From an uncultured Eubacterium sp. (GTDB lineage: Bacteria; Bacillota; Clostridia; Lachnospirales; Lachnospiraceae), in the NCBI GenBank assembly GCA_934317205.1, contig CAKREL010000058.1, positions 1 to 15,320 on the forward strand: a DNA stretch of 15,320 nucleotides. The letters are read 5' to 3'. Of the stretch, positions 7,716 to 13,601 are shown piece by piece (within the stretch, counting starts at the first letter, position 1; each line of letters opens with the position of its first letter). Under the pieces are notes generated by a model. That model was given only the letters and a program-made list of their open reading frames with translations, did no database searches and was not told where the DNA came from. The position numbers and the translations under genes are program-made.

Positions 7716-7744
7716 ATTATAACAACTGTATTTTTTACTGTCAA
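7716..7744 (-). promoter_or_regulatory. Perfect consensus sigma-A promoter of the NlpC/P60 gene
   Basis: On the minus strand TTGACA (7739-7744), 17-bp spacer, TATAAT (7716-7721): both hexamers and the spacing are ideal. The predicted transcript starts near 7709, giving an 80-nt leader before the ATG at 7629. Confidence 0.88.
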
Positions 7745-7791
7745 GTAGAAACACCTTTTCATGAGTATATTTTATGTTTTTTTCACATTAC

Positions 7792-7833
7792 AAAAAGGAG
7801 AAACAAAATTGTAACAATTCTGCTTCTCCTTTT
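7792..7833 (-). terminator. Terminator of the class A PBP gene
   Basis: 10-bp stem AAAAGGAGAA (7793-7802) / TTCTCCTTTT (7824-7833), with a nested palindrome AATTGT-A-ACAATT in the loop. Read on the minus strand it lies 22 bp past the PBP stop and ends in a T-run (CTCCTTTTTG). Confidence 0.7.
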
Positions 7834-7855
7834 CATTTTTCTAATTCTGCGGATT

Positions 7856-10378
7856 TTATTCTGTATCTGAATTTGCCTGTCCCACAGCAGATGTCACTGC
7901 ATTCAGAATCTGATTCAGCATTCCCTCTCCTGTATGCACATTACATGCTTCTGTTGGCATTTTATCCTCTCCAAAAGCACCTTTTGTAAATGTTTTTGTC
8001 TCTTTGCTGCTCTCCGGGCAGTAATCTCCTGCCAGCAGACCGGAATCTTTACAGATTACCGCAGTCTGATGCAGATCACATTTTTCAGAAGGTTCTGTGC
8101 CTTCTTCAAAATATTCTGTAATGACATTTGGGCAAACTCCCTTCATCGCAAGTTTCCCGGAAGTCTGACACACACTGCTCTCCACAACATCATCCGGCCG
8201 CTCAAAGTCTTTGTATTCCAGACCTTCGTGCAGACTCTTCATAATGCTGCGCCAGAGTATTTTCGGTGAACGGTTGGATTCTAGTTCAGAATAATCGTCA
8301 TAACCACACCATACAACACAGGTATAATAAGGTGTATATCCCGCAAACCATGCATCTCTGGCTGCTTCTGTCGTTCCTGCTGTACCGGTTTTTCCGGCAA
8401 TTGGCATGGTCTGAAAATCAGCAAGCTTTCCACTTCCTTTTTTTACAACATCCTCCATCGCAGATGTCAGCAAAAATGCTGTGCTGTCTTTGATCACTGT
8501 ATGCTTTTTCGGTTTCTTCTCCAAAAGCACATTCCCATCCTGATCCAGAATCTTCGTATATAATACTGGCTCTTTATAAATGCCCTGATTCGGCATAACC
8601 TCAAACGCTGCTGCCAGTTCCAGATTGCTGACACTTCCAACTCCAAGCGGGAGTGATTCCACTGCATCTTCTTTCGTCAATGTCGATATGCCAAACTTCT
8701 TCGCCATCTCATAGCCCGCCTGCGGTGTGATATCTTCTACCGTCTTAATAGCTACCACATTGACAGAATTCTGAATTGCCTCCCGGATGCTTGTATAACC
8801 ACGATATTTTCCATCTGCATTGTGCACCGTCTGACCAGACTTGTAAGTGATCGGCTCATCCAGTACGGCAGTTGCCAATGTATATTTTCCATTCTCCAGT
8901 GCAGGTGCGTAGGCTGTCAGAATTTTAAAAGTAGATCCCGGCTGACGGGTCACACCGGAAGCACGGTTCAGTGTCTTGCTGGCTGTCTTTTCCCCACGGC
9001 CGCCAACCAGTGCTTTCACCTGTCCTGTACTCTGGTCAATAATCGTCACAGAAGCCTGCGGCTGCACTGTGAATGTCACATTTTCTCCCAGTACAATACC
9101 GCCGTCCTTCAGGAGAGCGTCGCGGTACTCGTCAATTGCATCCTGGGCATCTGATTCTGATGTATAATTCAGATTGTAACTACTGTATTGTTTCTTATAA
9201 TAAGACAGCAGGCTCTGCTCACTGAAATGCTCTACTGATCCATCCGTCTGCTGTATTGATAATGCATAGGAAAATGAAATCTTTCTGCGGATATCATAGT
9301 TGCTGTCATTATTCACCTGTGCATCACAAACTTCCTGGATATTTGGATCCTGTGTGGAATAAATGGTCAGTCCACCGCTGTAAAGTGCCTTATACGCCTG
9401 CGCCTCAGAATATCCGAGCTCTTCCTGCAGATCATCTATGATCTCATCTGTCAGAGAATCTACAAAATAAGAGGTGACATTACTGTCACTGTTCTGCCAT
9501 TTTGTATTTGTCTCCTGGATTCTGTCATACACGTCATCCGCCAACGCAGCCTCATACTGTGCCTCATCGATATATCCCTGATTTTTCATATTCTTCAGCA
9601 CTTTTTCCCGACGCACTGCATTGTCTTCCGGATGTGAAATCGGATTATACTTAGATGGATTTTGTGTGATTCCTGCAATCACGGCACACTCAGACAGATT
9701 AAGTTCCGATACATTCTTGCCAAAATAACGTCGTGAGGCTGCCTGCACTCCCAATGTATTCTGTCCCAGATTGATGGTATTCAGATAATTTTCCATAATC
9801 CAGTCCTTAGATACTTTTTTCTCCAGTTCTATGGCCAGATACTGCTCCTGCAGTTTTCGTTTCACGCGTTGCGAAGAATTCTCTGTTGTCCATCCTTCAA
9901 AGACATTATTTTTTAACAACTGCTGTGTGATCGTGCTTGCACCTTCTGAAAAATGTCCGGTGGTCACCCCTTTCGCAACTGCCCGGACAATTCCCCGCAG
10001 ATCAATTCCGTTGTGATCATAAAAACGCTCATCCTCAATGGCTACAAAAGCGTACTGCAACTCTTTCGGAATTTCATCTAAGGACACATATACACGATTC
10101 GATCCGGTTCCAACCAGCTGTGCTGTCACATTTCCATCCGCATCCAACACCGTAGACATATATCCGGATGGCGTCGCATCAATTTTATCAATATCCGGTG
10201 CCTCTGAGATCATACGCTCTACATATTGATATCCACGGTAACCGCCATAACTTAATCCTAGCACCAATACAAGTAATATGATCAATAATGTCAGTGATTT
10301 AACTTTTCGCCGCATCACCGTACCACTGGATGTCAGTTCCCAACGCTTTCGCGCAGCCTGCTTCCTTCCATAATTCAT
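7856..10378 (-). CDS. Bifunctional class A penicillin-binding protein (PBP1A type)
   Basis: Membrane-anchored peptidoglycan synthase (840 aa) that polymerises glycan strands and cross-links peptides. Short basic cytoplasmic tail; TM about 29-50. The GT51 domain (about 80-260) has Glu115 in EDERFYDHNGID, GASTITQQLLKN (146-157) and MENYLNTINLG (195-205). The transpeptidase domain (about 440-725) has the active-site serine in STFK (482-485), SVN (538-540) and KTGT (663-666). The linker between them (about 260-440) is long. After residue 730 comes a tail with six cysteines (737, 749, 767, 776, 787, 812) in a C-x(2)-SG-x(n)-C pattern, partly repeated at 776-787, typical of clostridial PBP1A proteins. 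ATG at 10378 follows GGAGGG. The gene is followed by a terminator, so it is probably monocistronic. A candidate promoter lies about 215 bp upstream, across a highly structured leader. Confidence 0.96.
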   Translation of the reverse strand: MNYGRKQAARKRWELTSSGTVMRRKVKSLTLLIILLVLVLGLSYGGYRGYQYVERMISEAPDIDKIDATPSGYMSTVLDADGNVTAQLVGTGSNRVYVSLDEIPKELQYAFVAIEDERFYDHNGIDLRGIVRAVAKGVTTGHFSEGASTITQQLLKNNVFEGWTTENSSQRVKRKLQEQYLAIELEKKVSKDWIMENYLNTINLGQNTLGVQAASRRYFGKNVSELNLSECAVIAGITQNPSKYNPISHPEDNAVRREKVLKNMKNQGYIDEAQYEAALADDVYDRIQETNTKWQNSDSNVTSYFVDSLTDEIIDDLQEELGYSEAQAYKALYSGGLTIYSTQDPNIQEVCDAQVNNDSNYDIRRKISFSYALSIQQTDGSVEHFSEQSLLSYYKKQYSSYNLNYTSESDAQDAIDEYRDALLKDGGIVLGENVTFTVQPQASVTIIDQSTGQVKALVGGRGEKTASKTLNRASGVTRQPGSTFKILTAYAPALENGKYTLATAVLDEPITYKSGQTVHNADGKYRGYTSIREAIQNSVNVVAIKTVEDITPQAGYEMAKKFGISTLTKEDAVESLPLGVGSVSNLELAAAFEVMPNQGIYKEPVLYTKILDQDGNVLLEKKPKKHTVIKDSTAFLLTSAMEDVVKKGSGKLADFQTMPIAGKTGTAGTTEAARDAWFAGYTPYYTCVVWCGYDDYSELESNRSPKILWRSIMKSLHEGLEYKDFERPDDVVESSVCQTSGKLAMKGVCPNVITEYFEEGTEPSEKCDLHQTAVICKDSGLLAGDYCPESSKETKTFTKGAFGEDKMPTEACNVHTGEGMLNQILNAVTSAVGQANSDTE

Positions 10379-10409
10379 ATATTCCCTCCAATACTGAATT
10401 CAAGTCGAA

Positions 10410-10578
10410 CGCACGTGAGACTTGGTGCGTGATTCTGGTCAGCGAAAGCTGACATATTCTTCTCAGAATCACTGCACATTCTCGCGGAGCGTTTATCTCA
10501 GTCGGAGATTGTACTCCCACTGAGAAAGACTTGTTATTACTCACCACTTACAGTGGGAGTCTTCTCGACTGAGATAAA
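10410..10578 (-). ncRNA. Highly structured noncoding region upstream of the PBP gene: possible leader RNA or IS605-type omega-RNA remnant
   Basis: Seen in the sequence: a 13-bp perfect stem (10492-10504 / 10566-10578), a 10-bp perfect stem nested in it (10513-10522 / 10551-10560), a 9-bp stem (10429-10437 / 10464-10472) enclosing a 6-bp hairpin with a GAAA loop on the plus strand (10438-10453), and a 5-bp terminal hairpin (10410-10414 / 10425-10429). On the minus strand AGAAGACT (10565-10558) can also pair with AGTCTTTCT (10531-10523), which lies in the loop of the 10-bp stem: pseudoknot geometry. The strand is inferred; minus is favoured because the region would be the 5' leader of the PBP transcript. 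The shape also recalls the right end and omega-RNA of IS200/IS605 tnpB elements. No known RNA family is recognised with certainty. Confidence 0.45.
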
Positions 10579-10585
10579 TCTTATA

Positions 10586-10615
10586 TTGCCTATCTTACCA
10601 TTAATGCGATATACT
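10586..10615 (+). promoter_or_regulatory. Candidate promoter for yigZ
   Basis: TTGCCT (10586-10591), 18-bp spacer, TATACT (10610-10615) on the plus strand. A start near 10622 would give a leader of about 240 nt holding all the downstream repeats, and the 18-bp inverted repeat starts directly after the -10 element. Moderate match only. Confidence 0.4.
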
Positions 10616-10620
10616 GTCTA
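10592..10620 (-). promoter_or_regulatory. Candidate promoter for the PBP gene, overlapping the yigZ promoter
   Basis: On the minus strand TAGACA (10615-10620), 17-bp spacer, TAAGAT (10592-10597). The -35 is good (5 of 6) and the -10 is weak (4 of 6). It overlaps the plus-strand candidate, so the two genes may compete for polymerase. Confidence 0.3.
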
Positions 10621-10757
10621 TATTCAGAGCCATGCAGATTTGCAAAAAAAGTGTGAATCATGCTTGCATGAATGAACACATTTTGCAGCAAATCTATTTG
10701 GCGAGAAGCCACATCGAGATGAAGCAGCGCGGAATCGAGATGGCTCTGAATATAGAC
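10616..10757. repeat. 18-bp perfect inverted repeat with a 106-bp interior
   Basis: The left arm at 10616-10633 (GTCTATATTCAGAGCCAT) is the exact reverse complement of 10740-10757. Part of the right arm (10741-10752) can instead pair with 10763-10774 in a 12-bp hairpin with a 10-nt loop, because the left-arm sequence is repeated downstream. Confidence 0.85.
10621..10679 (+). repeat. Direct repeat, copy 1 (59 bp)
   Basis: Begins TATTCAGAGCCATGCAG and ends GAATGAACAC. It is identical to copy 2 except for one extra A in the A-tract (7 versus 6). It contains the palindromic core TCATGC-TT-GCATGA (10658-10671). On the minus strand the GTGT...ACAC stem around this core followed by seven Ts resembles a terminator. 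On the plus strand AGATTTGC (10636-10643) pairs with GCAAATCT (10688-10695) to enclose it. Confidence 0.9.
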
Positions 10758-10762
10758 ATATT

Positions 10763-10820
10763 TATTCAGAGCCATGCAGATTTGCAAAAAAGTGTGAATC
10801 ATGCTTGCATGAATGAACAC
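10763..10820 (+). repeat. Direct repeat, copy 2 (58 bp)
   Basis: Second copy of the 59-bp unit, starting 142 bp after the first, with the same palindromic core (10799-10812). It ends 40 bp before the yigZ start codon. Confidence 0.9.
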
Positions 10821-10823
10821 TAA

Positions 10824-10851
10824 AAATGTAGATCATGCTTGCATGAAAGAG
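10824..10851 (+). repeat. Degenerate third copy of the repeat core, next to the yigZ RBS
   Basis: A diverged fragment of the same unit with a fully conserved TCATGC-TT-GCATGA core (10833-10846). It ends against the AGAGG ribosome binding site of yigZ, so a hairpin here could affect translation start. Confidence 0.7.
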
Positions 10852-10860
10852 AGGACAATT

Positions 10861-11502
10861 ATGAGTTATAAAGTATTGTATGAGGCCGGTCAGGGTGAGA
10901 TTGAAGAGAAAAAATCCCGTTTCATTGCCAATACACTTCCTGTCAGTTCAGAAGAAGAAGCCGTCGCCTTTTTAAACAAGATAAAAAAAGAATACTGGGA
11001 CGCACGTCACAACTGTTATGCCTATACAATAGGAAAAAAGAATGAATGTACACGCTGCAGTGATGACGGAGAACCTTCCGGTACCGCAGGACGACCAATT
11101 TTGGACGTCTTACTCCGTGAAGAAATCCACAACTGTATCGTCGTTGTCACCCGCTATTTCGGTGGTACTCTGCTTGGAACCGGTGGGCTGGTGCGTGCCT
11201 ATCAGGCAGCTACACAGGCCGGACTTGCCGCAAGCACCATCATAGAAAAGCAGTTTGGTCATAAATTACATGTAACTACAGATTATAATGGCATCGGGAA
11301 ACTCCAATATCTGGTTGCACAGAACCAGATTTTCACTCTGGATACGCAATATACCGACAATGTCACTCTGGATTTGATGATTCCAGAAGAAAAATTCACT
11401 GATTTTTGTGCTGAGATTACAGAAGCAACCAGTGGGCGTGCTATCATGGATTCAGAAGATTTGGAGGAATTCGGCATCGTTGACGGTGAAATCATTTTTT
11501 AG
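10861..11502 (+). CDS. YigZ/IMPACT-family protein
   Basis: Soluble cytoplasmic protein of 213 aa with the two-domain layout of bacterial YigZ/YvyE proteins. The N-terminal UPF0029 (IMPACT) domain (about 1-125) shows the family markers KKSRFIANTLPV, DARHNCYAYTIG, DDGEPSGTAGRPIL, and VVVTRYFGGTLLGTGGLVRAY with its glycine-rich run. The C-terminal domain (about 135-210, DUF1949, EF-G domain IV-like) follows (DYNGIGKLQYL). The ATG at 10861 is preceded by AGAGG at 7 nt; an in-frame ATG at 10813 would read through the repeat and is rejected. Biochemical role is not settled; eukaryotic IMPACT regulates GCN2. It is divergent from the PBP gene and followed by tRNA-Gln. Confidence 0.92.
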   Translation: MSYKVLYEAGQGEIEEKKSRFIANTLPVSSEEEAVAFLNKIKKEYWDARHNCYAYTIGKKNECTRCSDDGEPSGTAGRPILDVLLREEIHNCIVVVTRYFGGTLLGTGGLVRAYQAATQAGLAASTIIEKQFGHKLHVTTDYNGIGKLQYLVAQNQIFTLDTQYTDNVTLDLMIPEEKFTDFCAEITEATSGRAIMDSEDLEEFGIVDGEIIF

Positions 11503-11516
11503 CATTTCATTTTCGC

Positions 11517-11542
11517 ACACTTTCACCTCGTCACCAAAGTGT
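11517..11542 (+). terminator. Weak stem-loop after yigZ
   Basis: 7-bp stem ACACTTT (11517-11523) / AAAGTGT (11536-11542), 14 bp past the yigZ stop. No clear T-run follows, so termination here is uncertain. Confidence 0.3.
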
Positions 11543-11598
11543 CAGATTATTGCACGAAATAAGTCAAAAATTCAAACGCAGTTTTTTCAAAAAAGGGC

Positions 11599-11627
11599 TT
11601 GCAATCCTTGGTAACTTGCCCTATAAT
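11599..11627 (+). promoter_or_regulatory. Sigma-A promoter of tRNA-Gln
   Basis: TTGCAA (11599-11604), 17-bp spacer, TATAAT (11622-11627). The predicted start is near 11634, at the foot of the leader hairpin and about 48 nt before the mature tRNA. Confidence 0.85.
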
Positions 11628-11630
11628 AAC

Positions 11631-11679
11631 ACTTGTCGACAGGACATGAGGAAAACAAATCAAAACCTCATCGACAAGT
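11631..11679 (+). promoter_or_regulatory. Bulged leader hairpin in the tRNA-Gln precursor
   Basis: ACTTGTCG (11631-11638) pairs with CGACAAGT (11672-11679) and ATGAGG (11646-11651) with CCTCAT (11666-11671). This gives 14 bp in all with a one-sided 7-nt bulge (ACAGGAC) and an A-rich 14-nt loop. It ends 2 nt before the tRNA. A 5' leader hairpin this long is uncommon for a single tRNA. Confidence 0.6.
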
Positions 11680-11681
11680 AA

Positions 11682-11753
11682 TGGCCCATCGCCAAATGGT
11701 AAGGCAACGGACTCTGACTCCGTCATTTCAAGGTTCGAATCCTTGTGGGCCAG
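11682..11753 (+). tRNA. tRNA-Gln, anticodon CUG
   Basis: 72-nt cloverleaf. Acceptor TGGCCCA (11682-11688) pairs with TGGGCCA (11746-11752), discriminator G at 11753. The D-arm has GCC/GGC. The anticodon stem ACGGA/TCCGT holds loop CTCTGAC with anticodon CTG, which reads CAG. T-arm CAAGG-TTCGAAT-CCTTG. The 3' CCA is not encoded and must be added. The G-rich acceptor end with T1 and the CTG loop match other bacterial tRNA-Gln(CUG). Confidence 0.97.
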
Positions 11754-11760
11754 CTGTTAA

Positions 11761-11787
11761 AAAGCACCATGTAAATGGTGCTTTTTT
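11761..11787 (+). terminator. Rho-independent terminator of tRNA-Gln
   Basis: Stem AAAGCACCAT / ATGGTGCTTT (11761-11770 / 11775-11784) with loop GTAA and a T-run to 11787, 7 bp after the tRNA. Confidence 0.92.
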
Positions 11788-11845
11788 GTTAACTAAAAGT
11801 GTACGATTCTGTATATGGAATAATGTTTTAAGGAGGACGATTTTC

Positions 11846-12556
11846 ATGTATCAGTTTAAGAGTCGCGTCAGATTCAGTGAAGTGGACAGTCATCTTAACA
11901 TGACACTGCCTTCTATCATCAATTATTTTCAGGACTGTAGCACGTTCCATTCAGATTCCATCGGACAGGGTATTGAAATTATGACAGCGCAGGGATATGC
12001 CTGGATTCTTTCTTCCTGGCAGATCATTATCAACCGCTATCCAAGATTTGGTGAAGAAATCACGATCAGCACATGGGCACATGGCTGGAAAGCCTTTTTC
12101 GGATACCGTAATTTCAAAATGGAAGATGCCAGCGGAAATATCCTGGCTTATTCTAATACAAACTGGATTTACATGAATATCAAAACCGGGCATCCGGAAC
12201 GTATTCCAAAAGAAATTAGCGATCTCTACTCCTGTGAACCGGCAATTCCAATGAAAGAAGCATCCAGGAAAATCAATCCTGTCACAGAGGGAATCAGCCT
12301 TCCCCCGATTCAGGTTCGCAAGTATGATATTGATTCCAATAATCATGTCAACAATGAACGATATGTTCCCATGGCGATGGAATGTCTGCCGGATAATTTT
12401 ACCGTACGACAACTTCGAGTGGAATATCGCAATTCAGCTATATATGGTGATACCATTTATCCATTATATCATCAGGAAGAGGACATACTGAAAGTATCCC
12501 TCAATGATGCTGATGGCAAACCATATGCTATCGTAGAATTACAAAATACCATTTAA
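11846..12556 (+). CDS. Acyl-ACP thioesterase (FatA/FatB-like, double hotdog)
   Basis: Cytoplasmic enzyme of 236 aa that hydrolyses acyl-ACP to free fatty acid and ACP, ending fatty-acid elongation. The first hotdog (about 1-125) starts YQFKSRVRFSEVDSHLNM and includes GYAWILSSWQI and WAHGWKAFFGYRNF. The second (about 150-236) carries the family's catalytic loop DIDSNNHVNNERYV with the expected Asn and His, then MAMECLP. The ATG at 11846 has AAGGAGG 9 nt upstream; reading the frame further back would pass through the tRNA and its terminator. It is followed 55 bp later by the S1-protein gene in the same direction. Chain-length preference cannot be read from sequence alone. Confidence 0.93.
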   Translation: MYQFKSRVRFSEVDSHLNMTLPSIINYFQDCSTFHSDSIGQGIEIMTAQGYAWILSSWQIIINRYPRFGEEITISTWAHGWKAFFGYRNFKMEDASGNILAYSNTNWIYMNIKTGHPERIPKEISDLYSCEPAIPMKEASRKINPVTEGISLPPIQVRKYDIDSNNHVNNERYVPMAMECLPDNFTVRQLRVEYRNSAIYGDTIYPLYHQEEDILKVSLNDADGKPYAIVELQNTI

Positions 12557-12564
12557 CAAACTTA

Positions 12565-12576
12565 AGGGAATTCCCT
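12565..12576. repeat. 12-bp perfect palindrome between the thioesterase and S1-protein genes
   Basis: AGGGAATTCCCT is self-complementary with no loop, 8 bp past the thioesterase stop. It could be a protein-binding site. As a hairpin it would have only about 4 bp, so it is not a terminator. Confidence 0.35.
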
Positions 12577-12611
12577 GCTTATATACAATCAGAAAGGACG
12601 GAACACACCAT

Positions 12612-13445
12612 ATGAAATTAGGAGAAAAACAAACACTTACCGTAGTAAAACAGGTAGACTTTGGTATTTACCTGGCAGAACAGCAGGACAGCGAAACCCG
12701 TGTACTGCTCCCGGCCAAGCAGGTTCCAGAAGGAACAAAGCTGCATGACAACCTGGAAGTCTTCTTATATAAAGACTCCAAAGATCGCCTGATCGCCACT
12801 ACAAACGAACCAAAGCTGACTCTGGGCGGTTTCGCAGTTTTAAAGGTTCTTCAGGTAACTTCAATCGGTGCATTTCTTGACTGGGGACTGGAGAAAGATC
12901 TTTTGCTTCCATTTAAGGAACAGCTACGTAAGGTAAACGAAGGCGATGAGGTACTTGTCACACTTTATATTGATAAAAGTAATCGTCTCTGTGCTACAAT
13001 GGAAGGCATTTATCATTTGCTCTCCACGGATTCTCCATACAAAAAAGGAGACACCGTGACCGGACGCGTATACGAATTCAGTGAAAATTTCGGTACCTTT
13101 GTTGCCGTAGACGACAAATACTCCGCGCGTATCCCGGCATTTGAAAATACAACTGCATTAAAAATCGGTGATATCATCCAGGCAAACGTTACGAACCGCA
13201 AACCGGACGGAAAACTGGATCTGACTGTGCGCGCCAAAGCTTATGTACAGATGAATACCGATGCAGAAGAAGTATTACGCATCATTGATGAATACGGCGG
13301 CGTCCTCCCATTCAATGACAAAGCTTCGCCGGAGATCATCAAAAGAGAAGCTCATATGAGCAAAAATGCATTCAAACGTGCTGTCGGACATCTTTACAAA
13401 GAGCGTCTGATAGAATTTACCGACAGAGGAATCCGACGTATCTAA
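12612..13445 (+). CDS. S1-domain RNA-binding protein, CvfB/YitL type
   Basis: Cytoplasmic nucleic-acid-binding protein of 277 aa. Three S1-like OB folds can be made out: about 1-63 (LTVVKQVDFGIYLAE), about 68-132 (GFAVLKVLQVTSIGAFLDWG, DLLLPFKEQL, GDEVLVTLYIDKSNRL), and about 144-210 (GDTVTGRVYEFSENFGTFVA, GKLDLTVR). A C-terminal winged-helix follows (about 217-277: AEEVLRIIDEYGGVLPFNDK, MSKNAFKRAVGHLYKERLIE). This is the layout of Staphylococcus aureus CvfB and B. subtilis YitL. CvfB is reported to affect virulence-factor expression and to bind RNA; the role here is not known. ATG at 12612; AAAGGA lies 13 nt upstream, a long spacing, so translation may be weak or coupled. Confidence 0.9.
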   Translation: MKLGEKQTLTVVKQVDFGIYLAEQQDSETRVLLPAKQVPEGTKLHDNLEVFLYKDSKDRLIATTNEPKLTLGGFAVLKVLQVTSIGAFLDWGLEKDLLLPFKEQLRKVNEGDEVLVTLYIDKSNRLCATMEGIYHLLSTDSPYKKGDTVTGRVYEFSENFGTFVAVDDKYSARIPAFENTTALKIGDIIQANVTNRKPDGKLDLTVRAKAYVQMNTDAEEVLRIIDEYGGVLPFNDKASPEIIKREAHMSKNAFKRAVGHLYKERLIEFTDRGIRRI

Positions 13446-13523
13446 CGTTACAGTTAGCCCTGATATCTCTGCAAACCACAATTTACAACACAATACAGAG
13501 CGTCCATGCGCTTTTTATACGCA

Positions 13524-13557
13524 GAAAAAGAACCGGAATTTCTTCCGGTTCTTTTTC
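13524..13557. terminator. Bidirectional terminator between convergent genes
   Basis: Perfect 15-bp stem GAAAAAGAACCGGAA (13524-13538) / 13543-13557 with loop TTTC, flanked by A- and T-tracts on both sides. It can stop the S1-protein transcript (+) and the glutamine synthetase transcript (-). Confidence 0.95.
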
Positions 13558-13601
13558 GTTTGATGTATATACTAACTAAGGGGATTAGATAATACCGTTT
13601 T

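Noticed and set aside
10299..10547. 82-codon minus-strand frame overlapping the PBP start
   Set aside because: It overlaps a well-supported gene in another frame, has no homology I recognise and shows no convincing RBS. It is kept only as a possible tnpB-tail remnant in the findings.
10590..10820. 76-codon minus-strand reading frame across the repeats, with a duplicated HASMIHTF segment
   Set aside because: Its internal repeat comes directly from the DNA direct repeat, it has no clear RBS, and it overlaps the likely leader and promoters.
10616..10851. CRISPR array
   Set aside because: Only two full copies of a 58/59-bp unit and one fragment, with unequal spacing and no cas genes.
11633..11845. 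N-terminal extension of the acyl-ACP thioesterase
   Set aside because: The extension would be translated through the tRNA and its terminator; the ATG at 11846 has a perfect RBS.
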